This document shows positions 1 to 9,195 of a DNA stretch of 64,000 bases, in pieces (the stretch's first letter is position 1; every line of letters begins with the position of its first letter). This DNA is from GWF2-50-93 sp049297395. Lineage in GTDB: Bacteria > Verrucomicrobiota > Lentisphaeria > Victivallales > GWF2-50-93. The stretch spans positions 5,704-69,703 of the forward strand of contig JBAQUG010000497.1 of the NCBI GenBank assembly GCA_049297395.1, written 5' to 3'. The notes under the pieces were generated by a model. The model worked only from the letters and a program-made list of their open reading frames with translations, searched no databases and was not told the DNA's origin. Both the position numbers and the translations under genes were made by a program.

Positions 1-606
1 GACACTGTCTCCACCGACGACCTTGAGGGCGGGCGCCTGGCCGCGAAACACCTTCTTGAACTTGGACATCGCCGCATAGCCTTCTGCCGCTATGGTGAAG
101 GGCGTTCCACATGCGATGGGCGCTTAGCCGGTTTCAAGAGCATGCTCGACGCCTATGGCGTCAAATTTGATCCGGCCTTGGAAGTCATGCTTCCCGCGCA
201 TGCTCCAAATCCGCAGGGAATCTTCATTAAAAACCTGAAAAAAATCCTTTCCCTTCCCGGGGGGATCCGTCCGACCGCAATTTTCGCAACCATGGATCCA
301 CTTGTTCCGGACATATATGAAGCGGCGGCGGAACTTGGATTGAAGATACCGCACGACCTGAGCGTAGTGGGATATTCCGATTTCGATATAGCCAGGTTTC
401 TGGAACCGAAACTGACCTGCATCAGGCAGGATGGACTCGCTGTCGGTGCTGAGGCCGTCAGGCTTTTCTTCCAGCGCAGGGATAACCCTGAATCCCCATT
501 GAAATCCTCCGTGCTTCCAGTGGAACTGGTAGTCCGCCAGTCGACAGCTGTCGCTGCAAATTTTTCTTTAAAAAAGAAAAATAATAAAAGGATGGGATTG
601 AAATGA
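1..606 (+). CDS. LacI/PurR-type transcriptional regulator, C-terminal part (5' end outside window)
   Basis: The frame is open from base 1 to the TGA at 604-606, so only the ligand-binding part of a larger regulator is visible, about 201 residues. The start contains a GRLAAKHLLELGHRRIAF segment, then TAIFATMD, DLSVVGYSDFDIAR and a closing VELVVRQST, the usual landmarks of the periplasmic-binding-protein-like effector domain of LacI-family repressors. The DNA-binding domain lies upstream of the window, so LacI versus GntR-LacI hybrid cannot be decided. The stop overlaps the start of the next gene by ATGA, which suggests translational coupling to the pseudopilin and control of the downstream giant-protein operon. 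The inducer is likely a sugar or glycan fragment (inference). Confidence 0.9.
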   Translation, partial: DTVSTDDLEGGRLAAKHLLELGHRRIAFCRYGEGRSTCDGRLAGFKSMLDAYGVKFDPALEVMLPAHAPNPQGIFIKNLKKILSLPGGIRPTAIFATMDPLVPDIYEAAAELGLKIPHDLSVVGYSDFDIARFLEPKLTCIRQDGLAVGAEAVRLFFQRRDNPESPLKSSVLPVELVVRQSTAVAANFSLKKKNNKRMGLK

Positions 607-1364
607 ACAAACATCAATGTGAACACAGACGGCAATTGAAAATTGGCAACACCTTTACCTTGATAGAATTACTCGTCGTAATCGCGATCATCTCCATTCT
701 GGCATCATTGCTCCTGCCGGCGCTCAGCAATGCAAGGGAGGCGGCCAGGGCCAGGCTCTGCATGTCCAACGAAAGACAGATCATGCAGGGATTGTATTTC
801 TATGCGGACGACTATAATGAGTTCATGCCGCCCTGCTACTCAGCCAGCTTCGGGGTGGCGGGTTGGCCATCCATAAGATTTTTTGACGGCTGGGTTGCCT
901 GGGCAATGGTCTACACAAAAGACTGCACCTTGGAAAATGCCGCCCGCTCGTATGGCTCCGGCGGTACAAAAGGAATATGGGACTGCCCGACAAATCCGTT
1001 GCCGTATTGTCAAAACGGCCTTGCAGGGAACTATGCATATAATCAGGATCTGGGGTATCCCGCTGGTTATGGAGCACCGCTGCGCTGGAAGAATCCTTCG
1101 GGTCTCGCAATGCTGGCCGATGGAGGAAATTATAATTTATACACACCTCCTGCGTATTCTAAAAACTACTGGGAGATAGGGGGCACATTCGCCAGGCAGT
1201 GCAACGTGGGGGTGCTATATGACAGATTCAGGGATGGCTGGCACAGCAGGGGGTACAACATAGGCTTCCTGGACATGCATGCAGAATGGGAGAAGCTCGC
1301 TGATAACAAGGAGATCCCTGGAAAGTATTTCCCTTCATGGCTCCATGACCATGGGCAGTGGTAG
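603..1364 (+). CDS. Pseudopilin-like protein with prepilin N-terminus and H-X9-D motif
   Basis: A 253-residue protein whose residues 18-40 form the hydrophobic prepilin helix (FTLIELLVVIAIISILA) ending in LLPALSNAREAARA. A 17-residue basic leader precedes it, and position -1 is Thr, not the usual Gly. The C-terminal part is a small globular domain; near the end H-SRGYNIGFL-DM gives an H-X9-D spacing like the H-X9-DG prepilin-associated motif known from Planctomycetes and Lentisphaerae. Expected to be an inner-membrane, type II secretion/pilus-like pseudopilin, possibly not processed by a standard prepilin peptidase. ATGA overlap with the upstream LacI gene and an AAGGATGG ribosome site inside that gene support the start. 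It precedes giant protein G1, as other pseudopilins here precede large carbohydrate enzymes. Confidence 0.9.
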   Translation: MNKHQCEHRRQLKIGNTFTLIELLVVIAIISILASLLLPALSNAREAARARLCMSNERQIMQGLYFYADDYNEFMPPCYSASFGVAGWPSIRFFDGWVAWAMVYTKDCTLENAARSYGSGGTKGIWDCPTNPLPYCQNGLAGNYAYNQDLGYPAGYGAPLRWKNPSGLAMLADGGNYNLYTPPAYSKNYWEIGGTFARQCNVGVLYDRFRDGWHSRGYNIGFLDMHAEWEKLADNKEIPGKYFPSWLHDHGQW

Positions 1365-1386
1365 TAAATATTCACTGAATATTTAC
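1364..1386. promoter_or_regulatory. Perfect 10-bp palindrome between pseudopilin and G1
   Basis: GTAAATATTC and GAATATTTAC are separated by ACT, giving a perfect 10-bp inverted repeat starting at the last base of the pseudopilin stop codon. It has no U-tract, so it is a weak terminator candidate. It could be an operator or an RNA-processing hairpin separating expression of the pseudopilin from the 4-kb gene that follows. Confidence 0.5.
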
Positions 1387-1488
1387 TTGTAATGCACATG
1401 AAATGCTCTGTAATATAGCAATTAGATAACATGAGGTGCAATACGGACAATGAAAACATATGATTATTGCAAAACACAGGAGTGCACG

Positions 1489-4400
1489 ATGTTTAAAAAG
1501 ATGAAATGGACTGCGTTGGCGGTGGGATTGACAGCGTCTCTTCTGGCTTCGGCAGCGTTCGCCGCGGAGCCTGTCCGCATAGAGAAAAAAGCGATCGAAT
1601 TCAGTTCCACAACGTTGGATGCAAAAGGGGTGGAAGATGTCAGGAAGATCAATATTTTAAGAGGAGGAGGCGAGGCGGAATACACGTTTGACATTCCCGA
1701 AACCGGCTGGTATGAACTATATGTTACCGCGGCCCAATGGGCGACCGACCTGTTTCTGGACGGCAATTTTCTGATTTATACGCCTTTTGAGAGCGGTGTC
1801 TGGGAGAACAGCAAGGAGAAAGGCAATTTCAAGGTTCTGAATCTCCACCTGGCAAAAGGCGCACACGCCTTGAAGTTCTCAAGACCCTGGCATCCCGGAC
1901 TTCCCTATATGACTAAATTTTCCCTTGAATCCTCAAAGGATATAACCGGGATGGTTTCTCTTAACCTTAAAAAGGACTGCCTTGTTTTCAGGAAGGGAGA
2001 GGAATTTCCGGCAACACTCGTCTCCTCAAAATTAAACGAACAGTCAAATCTTGTCCTTACCGTCACGGATGTCGAAAAGAACAGGGAATTAGTAAAAAAA
2101 GAGTTGACGATACCTGCTGGAAATGGAAATCATAAGGAGGATCTTGTTTTCCCGACAACGGACGAGGGCGTGTTCGATGTCAAAATAACGGATAAGGATG
2201 GAAGACCCTGCGACAGGATTGTCCAGTACCTGGTTATTGACACTAAAAAAGATATTGCAGGGGTCAAGGAACTGAAAAAGGAGCTTGTCGGCACGATTGA
2301 CGCCGGGAAGAAGGAGCCCGACTATTTTTCAGGGAAGACACGGGTGGTGGATGCGGGATTCGGTCCTTACAGGGAATCAGGAAATAAAGGCAGGGAATCG
2401 GGCGTTGAAGCTGCCGATTGGTTTGCCTATACCTTGAGCCTGCCCGCCATTCAGGAACCATACCTGCTTGAGATAGAGTATCCTGACAATGACAGGAGAA
2501 CCTGTCCAATAGTTCTTTGCGAAAGATATGGCAATCCGGAGCCGGCGCTTGGATATTTTACAGGCGGTGTATATCCATTATCGGACAAAATGCTGATGCA
2601 GGAATTTTATTTCTTTCCGCGGGACAAGGATCCCCGGCTCTTATTTTACAACTGGGACAGCGGACAAAGGGCGGCGGTGAGCAAGATCAATATTTATCGT
2701 ATAACCGAAGGCTTCCCTGTATTGGACACAAAGGTTTCCGAGCGCCTTTATGGAATCTATCAGGAGGAGCCGCTCCGCTATGTCAATTTCTATGGTGGAA
2801 TGCCGGAAGGCGACAAATGGGCGAATCTATGGAAGCCCGCGGAAAGAGTCGGGCAACTGTCAAATTATGCGGGTATAAACCTGTGGAATCCGACAATAGC
2901 TGTCTATGGGAATATGCTCTGGCCGGGAAAGACAATACCAGGATACCAGATTGGCATTCTTCCGCCTGGTCCGGCCACGCTTAAAGAACCGATAAAAAAA
3001 GATGTGATGAGGCTGATGCTTTTAACCTGCGAAAAATATAAGATGAAGTTTGTAGGAGATCTGCATATACCGCCTACCAGTGTTTTAATGGAATATCTTG
3101 ATAAAAGATTTGGCGGAAAAGGGACTCTGTCCGATGACGGGCCGCAAAAACCATGGCTGACTGTGTCAAACAAGGGGGAGGTTGGACTGAAAAGCACATA
3201 CAAGCCCTACTACAATCCTGTATATCCCGGAGTTCAGGAATGGGCATCGGATGTGTTCAGGGAGATTGTGGAAAGATATAAGGACTCTCCTGCGTTTGAA
3301 GGGATTTCAATGCGGTTTATGGGCTGGTGTTTTGGTGGATTCCAGACATTCGCCTCAATAAACTGGGGATATGAGGACTATACAATTGAATTGTTTGAAA
3401 AAGAGACCGGGATAAAGATTCCTGTTGGCAAAGATGATCCGGAAAGATTCAAGAAGCGATATGAATACCTGATGGCAAAAAACTATGACGAATGGGTGAA
3501 CTGGAGATGCAAAAAGATTAATGATTATCATAACAAGCTCGCGAAAATATTAACCGATGCAAGACCCGACATAAAATTCCATTTATTCCTGTGCGGCGCA
3601 AATTTTGGATGCGATGCGACGCAGGAAGACTATGAGATGAAAGGATGGACCGGCGTGTTAAAGGAGTCGGGAATTGACGCATCCTTATATTCCAAAAACC
3701 CTTCCATCAGAATATATGAGGGCCGGGGTTATCCGGATGGCGGAAACCGTGGCGATGAAAAACCGCTGACTGTGGCGGAGTCAAGGGACCATACATATTC
3801 CTCGGAACAGATAAAGGCGGTGGAAAAGGCTGTTGGGGATGGAACGGTTTCCGCCCTGTATTTTGGCACAAACCACGAGGGCGGGTATGTAAAATATGAA
3901 AAGCTCGGATATTCGCAGAAAGAAGTCACATCAAATAGCAAGACAATATACCCTGACTCGACGGTGAATCCGGCCGGGATACACTATCTTGAAAGGTTTG
4001 CGAACGCGATGGCGGATGGAAATATCGTATGGCTCTCTGATGGGAGTCATGGATATGAATTGGGCCAGCCGATGTATTTGAGGAAGTTCCTGCCCGAATA
4101 CAGGGCATTGCCTGCTATCGGAATGAAACCTTTGGAAAAAACAGATCCGGTCGCGCTGTGGCATGGAAAGGACAAGGGGAAGACGTATTTCTATATTGTC
4201 AACAGGACATATTATCCCGTCGAGGCGGAAGTATCGTTTGCAGGAAACCCGCAGATTAAAAGGATGACGACGGATGAGAAGGTAAAAACTGAAAGGGATG
4301 CATTAAAAATAAAACTGGAGCCATACCAGATTATTTCCTATCAGGACGCTTCAGGCTCCACGCCAAAATCAATAAGCGTGAAGGTGCCTGAAAAAGAAAA

Positions 4401-5622
4401 GGGAATCCTGGAAAGACAGATTAAGGATGCGGAAAAGCTGATAAGGCAGGAGTCATCGGAAATAACGGTCCTGGCGCTGTCGCCTGTGGATCTGAAGAAT
4501 GCTGAAAAGAAGATAAATGAGGCGAAGGAACTGTTCAATGGAGGGAAATACTGGAAGACAAGACAGACTTTGCTGCATAAATATCTTATAAAGGCGTATG
4601 AGGCTCTGGGTTCGTATCCCGAAGGGCTCTTCTCCAGGAAGATGCCGGATATTCCCGGGAATGCGATGCTTCCTGAAAAGATCCTGGAAAATACGAAAGA
4701 CAAGGCAAAGGCCAGAGCGGTGGATGCGGAGGAGATAACAAAAGCGCTGTCGGGAACAAAGGTGTTCATATGCGAGGATGAAACAAAATTCAGCATTGAT
4801 GTCCCGTACAGGAATAAATACCGGATCTGGTATTCGGCCATTATAGACGAGTCGTTCCAGAGACCGGCTATCTTGATCGACGGGAAACCAATAGAAGAGA
4901 TGGGGATGACGAAAGAACTGCTTGCGGAAAGAATCATATCCAGGCCGCTTGTCCTTGAGAAAGGAAGGAAGGAGGTGACGATAAAGAAGGGCGATAGGAA
5001 GAGCTCCCTTTTTTATTTGTTTCTTGAGCCTGTGTACAGGGATATGGAGCCTGATTCCTTCATGGCGATAGGACCGTTTCCGGCGGTGGCGGACACAAGG
5101 AACGCTGAAGAATTCACCAAAAGGATGGATGAAATTTCAGGGCCTGAAAAGGAGCTGGATTTCACAAAGGGATACGAGGGGCTGAATAATAAGACAGTAA
5201 ACTGGAGGAAGCCGGTTGGTAAAGTTGACATGAAGGGCAATATGTGCGACCCGTCTGCGTCAAATTATGTGGATTTATATACGACATTTGGCGTGATGAG
5301 CAGCATGATAGGCTATGCGGCAACCTCAATTGAAAGCCCCGATGAAAGAGACGCGGAGATTAGTTTTGGCGTTGACTATTGGGCGAAGATGTGGCTGAAC
5401 GGGGAACTGATATTGAAACCCGGGGACAGGCCGCTCGCGCCGCCTAAAAAAGGAGAAATGAAAATACAGGTGAAATTAAAGAAGGGTGAAAACATTCTTC
5501 TACTGAAGATCCACGCAGGCAGCGCCGGCAACGGCTTCTGGCTGGCGATCAGCGATCCGGGCGACCTGAAAATATCGCCCATGCCCCGACAGGGAATGGC
5601 TGCCGTCGGAGCAGGAGCTTGA
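1489..5622 (+). CDS. Giant secreted multidomain protein G1 (TIM-barrel-like putative glycosidase)
   Basis: About 1,377 residues. An upstream in-frame ATG at 1450 exists, but ATG 1489 has AGGAG upstream at good spacing and begins directly with a signal peptide (MFKKMKWTALAVGLTASLLA, cleavage after AFA). Visible order: jelly-roll-like domain (about 45-160, GWYELYV, FLDGNF, KGAHALKF), Ig-like domain (about 165-255), second sugar-binding-like domain containing YPDNDRRT, TIM-barrel-like core (about 430-860) with INWGYEDYTIELFEKETG near 624 and WVNWRCKK, a beta domain (YFYIVNRTYYPVEA), a helical spacer rich in Lys/Glu, another beta domain, and a C-terminal module starting MAIGPFP with DYWAKMWLNGE near 1300 and ISDPGDL near the end. 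No CAZy family was recognised. Four paralogs lie in this window. Base composition is AT-leaning up to about 5,510, then turns GC-rich. Confidence 0.85.
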   Translation: MFKKMKWTALAVGLTASLLASAAFAAEPVRIEKKAIEFSSTTLDAKGVEDVRKINILRGGGEAEYTFDIPETGWYELYVTAAQWATDLFLDGNFLIYTPFESGVWENSKEKGNFKVLNLHLAKGAHALKFSRPWHPGLPYMTKFSLESSKDITGMVSLNLKKDCLVFRKGEEFPATLVSSKLNEQSNLVLTVTDVEKNRELVKKELTIPAGNGNHKEDLVFPTTDEGVFDVKITDKDGRPCDRIVQYLVIDTKKDIAGVKELKKELVGTIDAGKKEPDYFSGKTRVVDAGFGPYRESGNKGRESGVEAADWFAYTLSLPAIQEPYLLEIEYPDNDRRTCPIVLCERYGNPEPALGYFTGGVYPLSDKMLMQEFYFFPRDKDPRLLFYNWDSGQRAAVSKINIYRITEGFPVLDTKVSERLYGIYQEEPLRYVNFYGGMPEGDKWANLWKPAERVGQLSNYAGINLWNPTIAVYGNMLWPGKTIPGYQIGILPPGPATLKEPIKKDVMRLMLLTCEKYKMKFVGDLHIPPTSVLMEYLDKRFGGKGTLSDDGPQKPWLTVSNKGEVGLKSTYKPYYNPVYPGVQEWASDVFREIVERYKDSPAFEGISMRFMGWCFGGFQTFASINWGYEDYTIELFEKETGIKIPVGKDDPERFKKRYEYLMAKNYDEWVNWRCKKINDYHNKLAKILTDARPDIKFHLFLCGANFGCDATQEDYEMKGWTGVLKESGIDASLYSKNPSIRIYEGRGYPDGGNRGDEKPLTVAESRDHTYSSEQIKAVEKAVGDGTVSALYFGTNHEGGYVKYEKLGYSQKEVTSNSKTIYPDSTVNPAGIHYLERFANAMADGNIVWLSDGSHGYELGQPMYLRKFLPEYRALPAIGMKPLEKTDPVALWHGKDKGKTYFYIVNRTYYPVEAEVSFAGNPQIKRMTTDEKVKTERDALKIKLEPYQIISYQDASGSTPKSISVKVPEKEKGILERQIKDAEKLIRQESSEITVLALSPVDLKNAEKKINEAKELFNGGKYWKTRQTLLHKYLIKAYEALGSYPEGLFSRKMPDIPGNAMLPEKILENTKDKAKARAVDAEEITKALSGTKVFICEDETKFSIDVPYRNKYRIWYSAIIDESFQRPAILIDGKPIEEMGMTKELLAERIISRPLVLEKGRKEVTIKKGDRKSSLFYLFLEPVYRDMEPDSFMAIGPFPAVADTRNAEEFTKRMDEISGPEKELDFTKGYEGLNNKTVNWRKPVGKVDMKGNMCDPSASNYVDLYTTFGVMSSMIGYAATSIESPDERDAEISFGVDYWAKMWLNGELILKPGDRPLAPPKKGEMKIQVKLKKGENILLLKIHAGSAGNGFWLAISDPGDLKISPMPRQGMAAVGAGA

Positions 5623-5625
5623 ACC

Positions 5626-7296
5626 ATGAACCGAACGGGTTTAATAATTCTCGTTTTTGCCTGTCTCACAGGCCTTTGCGCCATTGCCGATGACATCCCC
5701 CGCCTGGAGTTCCAGAAGATCATCGGCGACATGCGGGGCAGGGGCATGCAGAACTTGTCGGTGACGGTCGCCGATGATGGTGCGGCCTATCTCCTCATGA
5801 GTGAAGGGCGCATCGCCGTCTTCAATCCAGACGGGAAATATGCAAGAAGCCTGGATGTCCGGCTGACCTGGCCATTCAATCATCAATACATAAGCGCGTG
5901 GGGAAGGCGGGTACTGCTTGGAGATTACAAGAAGGACTATCCATGGGTGTTCTCGGAACGTCGCGCCGGAGACGCACCTGGACGCTTCAGGAATCCATCC
6001 ATGGCGGCGCCGGACAAGGATGGCGCACTCTACGTGGCCGACACGGGCAACAGCCGCGTCCAAGTCTTCGATGCCGGGAAGGAAAACTCTCCAGGGCACG
6101 TCATCAGCCTGAACGCCAAGCCGTTGAGGCTCGATGTCAGGAACGGAACACTGGCGCTGCTTCTCGACGATCAGACTCTGCGCGTGCTTGATCTCAAAAA
6201 CAGCCCGGACATGGAACTGGGATGCGTGAAAACAGGTCCCGGTGCAGTGGCCGTCGCTCTCACCCCCGACCATGCGGTACTCGTTGCGTTCAACACCGGC
6301 CCCGACAGGAATTTCCTGAAGAAATATCAAATCGACAAGGAGAGCGGCAAGCTTAAAGAATCCTCGACGATCGCCCCGTCCTATATCGATCAATGGCCGA
6401 ACCTCTACCCGGTCGGGATGCCGATGACATCGGCTCCGGACGGATCCATATGGTTCGCTACATCGTATTTCGGACGCATCCTCGCCCTGGATCCCGTCAC
6501 CGACAAGATCACGGAGAAGATCAGGTCCCTGGGGAGCTATCCCCTCTGCGTGGGTTTCGGCTCCGATGGGAAACTCTTCGTGGGCGGCAGCGCCAAGTCC
6601 AAGTCAGGAGGCAGGAGAATCCAGACCATGCCGTTGGACGATCCCGCGTCCCCGGCCACCGAGTTCCCCAATGACAAAGACCTCTACAACGAGGATGGTG
6701 TCCCAGTCTGGTCGATCCTGCCGGACAAGGACGGCGGCGTCTTCGTCAGGATCATCGAGGAAGGATATCAAAAAGGCTGGCCCGCCATGACGATCAAGAA
6801 AGTCCTTGCCGACGGAACCATGAAGCCTTTCGTGGATTTCGGACATCTGTACGCGAAACGGACGACCTTCCACCCGGCGGGAACCGTGTACTCGATGCAG
6901 TTCGACAGGAATGGGGATATAATCCTGGCGGCATTGCCTCTGGTGGCCGTCTACAGGATCGCTCCTGACGGGAAAATAGTATGGGAAGCAGGGCTGGAGC
7001 CGCAGGGAGGGGCCGACAAAATTGAATTCGGAGCGCCACGCGCAACGGCCATCGACAGCCACGGCCGCATCTGGGTGGCCGACACTGCCAAGAACAAAGT
7101 CTTCTGCCTCTCCCCTCGGGGCAAACTGCTTTTCGAGTACGGCACGCGCGTCAACGTGGACGACATAGAGGGGAAAGGCTTCGATAATCCCAGCGCCGTC
7201 GCCATAGCCACTGTCAACGGGGCCGACTTCCTCTATGTCGGAGACTCGGGCAACCAGCGGATCGTGAAATACAGGATCATGGAAACGCAGAAGTAA
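5626..7296 (+). CDS. Secreted NHL/SMP-30-like beta-propeller protein
   Basis: A 556-residue protein with a signal peptide (residues 1-21, LIILVFACLTGLCAIA). Repeated blade-like segments such as DKDGALYVADTGNSRVQVFD, APDGSIWFAT, SDGKLFVGG, DSHGRIWVADTAKNKVFCL and DFLYVGDSGNQRIVKYRI are typical of NHL or SMP-30/gluconolactonase propellers of about six blades. Likely extracellular or periplasmic binding of a ligand, glycan or partner; no catalytic residues were identified. Only 3 nt separate it from G1 and a GGAG site lies 9 nt before the start, so it is in the G1 operon. It is clearly homologous to the C-terminal third of G4 (IIGDMRGR versus IIGDVRGR at the start, GNQRIVK at both ends). The stop codon is embedded in a hairpin repeat. 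GC content is much higher than in G1. Confidence 0.88.
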   Translation: MNRTGLIILVFACLTGLCAIADDIPRLEFQKIIGDMRGRGMQNLSVTVADDGAAYLLMSEGRIAVFNPDGKYARSLDVRLTWPFNHQYISAWGRRVLLGDYKKDYPWVFSERRAGDAPGRFRNPSMAAPDKDGALYVADTGNSRVQVFDAGKENSPGHVISLNAKPLRLDVRNGTLALLLDDQTLRVLDLKNSPDMELGCVKTGPGAVAVALTPDHAVLVAFNTGPDRNFLKKYQIDKESGKLKESSTIAPSYIDQWPNLYPVGMPMTSAPDGSIWFATSYFGRILALDPVTDKITEKIRSLGSYPLCVGFGSDGKLFVGGSAKSKSGGRRIQTMPLDDPASPATEFPNDKDLYNEDGVPVWSILPDKDGGVFVRIIEEGYQKGWPAMTIKKVLADGTMKPFVDFGHLYAKRTTFHPAGTVYSMQFDRNGDIILAALPLVAVYRIAPDGKIVWEAGLEPQGGADKIEFGAPRATAIDSHGRIWVADTAKNKVFCLSPRGKLLFEYGTRVNVDDIEGKGFDNPSAVAIATVNGADFLYVGDSGNQRIVKYRIMETQK

Positions 7297-7391
7297 CGCG
7301 TCTTTACAAAAACGCGGGGTCAGTTCCGTACTTTTCCCTCGTGCCTCGGGAAGAAGTCCTGGGACCGACCCCAGTAAAACTGACGCGTTAC
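7293..7391. repeat. Large hairpin repeat, copy 1
   Basis: A near-palindromic element starting at the TAA stop of the propeller gene. The core (7315-7372, GGGGTCAGTTCC ... GGGACCGACCCC, with CTTTTCCC and GGGAAGAAG pairing inside) is almost identical to 24225-24281. The outer arms GTAACGCGTC and GACGCGTTAC pair with each other but differ from the outer arms of the second copy. It resembles REP or Y1-transposase-associated palindromes (inference); no transposase is nearby. Confidence 0.8.
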
Positions 7392-7473
7392 AAGCAGAAT
7401 GATTGAATGGGTTTTTTAAAAACGTTTTCTATAATTTTTCGAAAGGGTCTGAAACATGAAGGAAGGAACAAGT

Positions 7474-9171
7474 ATGAATGTAAAAAGAAGACAGATTGCA
7501 GGATCCGGCGCCATACTCCTGGGTTCGTGCCTCGCCTTGGGGCTGATCTCCCAGCCAGTTTGCCACGCCGAGTCCATGATCCTGCTCAAACCGACAGCGA
7601 CGTGGAGTGTCACGGGAAAAGACGATGTCCAGCAGCTGAAGCATCTGGCGTCCGGCATCGGATGGGAGTTTGAACCGAACGCGGACACGGCTGCCGGTCT
7701 CAAGAAGATTGGCGTCAAGACTATCCGCTGCATCAACGTGGATCCATTGCCGGGCAGCTTCAACAAGGAGGGGAAATTCGTCGTCGGCAAACCAGACCGT
7801 CTATTGTCCCATCTGGCGACGTGCCGTGATGTCGGAGCCAATCCGCACATTATCATCGCCACGGGGATGCTGCCTGAATTACGCCTCGGCGTCGAGGACA
7901 TCCCTGAATCACAGCGCGGACTTTTCGGCAACCAGACCTCTAAGACTGTTTTCGGTCCGAAGGACTGGGGGAAGTTCCAGAAATATTGCATGTCTTATTT
8001 TGAATACATCCTCATCGACCAGAAATTTCCGGATGCCCGTTTCGAGGTGGCCAACGAGCCTGACATAGGAGGAGCCATCCACCCTTTCCCGCCCAAGCCG
8101 GCAATGGGTTCACGAGCGTTGTACGAGGGCTACTTCAATCTCTATAAGAACGTCTCCCTCGCTGCTACGCAGTTTGAGAAGGATCATCCCGGAATACACG
8201 TGACGCTGGGCGGACCGGCAATAGCCTGGGCGTTCACATTCAAGTTCGGCGACTTCAACTGGGCGGAGCGTTTTCTGCGGGATTGCGGCGAACAAAAACT
8301 GAAGCTCGATTTCCTAGGAGTGCATTATTACGGCAATATCAGTTCATTGGATGGCGAGTATTCCGCCAGCTATCCCCCTTTCACCGGAATGTTGAAAACC
8401 ACAAAGACGGCACGCGACCGGTACTGTCCCGGACTGCCAATCTGGATTACCGAATGGGGCGCCAGCTACCATACCAACAACTCCCCTGCTTCCGTAATCA
8501 GCGGCAATCACATAGGAGCCGCATGGTCGGCGGCATACCTGGACACCATGCTCCAAAGCGGCGTGGACGGAGCCCTGTATCTCGTCACAACCGACCTGCG
8601 CCAGCAAAACAAGGAAGGGAAATTTGAAAACGTGTGGGGATGGCCGAGCCTGTTTGTGAATCCTGCGGTTTTCGGCAAGCCATACCCAAAAGCGCCGTAC
8701 CATGTTTTTGAAATGGCTTCCCGCCTGGAAGGCACGCGCGTGGAAGCCACACGCGGAAGTGAGACCGTCAACTGTTTTGCCTCAGCAGATAAGGAAAAGA
8801 AGCGCGTCACTGTCATGGTCTGGAATTACGGGTGCAGGCTCCCCGAAGGCGGCCCGGCGGTCGAAAACGCCACCCGCGAAGCGGTGATCCTGCGCATACG
8901 CGACGCCGATACCTTCTTCGGGACTGGAGCGGTCCATATGAAGCGATGGCTCGTGAGCGAGACCGTAAGCAACGCTTTCTATCTATTCCAGAAGGAAGGC
9001 AAAGTTGACTCACGCGCCGAACTGCAGCAGGTGGATGAAGGAACATTTTCAGTCGTTGACGGCATGGCAGATATCGGTTTTTCCGCGCCGCCGTCAAGCG
9101 TCTCCTTCATTGAAATCTACGCTCAGCCTGAGACAGTTCAGAAAGAGGAAGACAAAGGAAAGACCCCTTAG
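7474..9171 (+). CDS. Secreted GH39-like glycosidase (clan GH-A type)
   Basis: About 565 residues. The start at 7474 is preferred over an in-frame ATG at 7456 because AAGGAAGGA lies just upstream. The N-terminus is a signal peptide (RRQIAGSGAILLGSCLALGL, cleavage near CHA). A TIM-barrel fold is indicated by IKTIRCINVD-like and HIIIATGM strands; FEVANEPDIGG (Glu about 195) matches the acid/base NEP motif and GLPIWITEWGASY (Glu about 327) the nucleophile of clan GH-A retaining enzymes. The overall pattern is closest to GH39-type xylosidases, but the exact substrate cannot be read from sequence. The C-terminal 100 residues look like a beta-sandwich. It is followed 24 nt later by the DUF5703 gene, so the two are probably co-transcribed. 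Confidence 0.82.
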   Translation: MNVKRRQIAGSGAILLGSCLALGLISQPVCHAESMILLKPTATWSVTGKDDVQQLKHLASGIGWEFEPNADTAAGLKKIGVKTIRCINVDPLPGSFNKEGKFVVGKPDRLLSHLATCRDVGANPHIIIATGMLPELRLGVEDIPESQRGLFGNQTSKTVFGPKDWGKFQKYCMSYFEYILIDQKFPDARFEVANEPDIGGAIHPFPPKPAMGSRALYEGYFNLYKNVSLAATQFEKDHPGIHVTLGGPAIAWAFTFKFGDFNWAERFLRDCGEQKLKLDFLGVHYYGNISSLDGEYSASYPPFTGMLKTTKTARDRYCPGLPIWITEWGASYHTNNSPASVISGNHIGAAWSAAYLDTMLQSGVDGALYLVTTDLRQQNKEGKFENVWGWPSLFVNPAVFGKPYPKAPYHVFEMASRLEGTRVEATRGSETVNCFASADKEKKRVTVMVWNYGCRLPEGGPAVENATREAVILRIRDADTFFGTGAVHMKRWLVSETVSNAFYLFQKEGKVDSRAELQQVDEGTFSVVDGMADIGFSAPPSSVSFIEIYAQPETVQKEEDKGKTP

Positions 9172-9195
9172 AAGAATATTTCAGGGATGAAAAAA

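Noticed and set aside
1450..1488. Earlier start for G1
   Set aside because: It places 13 polar residues before the signal peptide and has no ribosome site, while ATG 1489 has AGGAG at proper distance.
5641..6393. 250-residue antisense frame inside the propeller gene
   Set aside because: GC-rich genes produce long antisense frames; the sense frame has signal peptide and propeller repeats, the antisense product has none.
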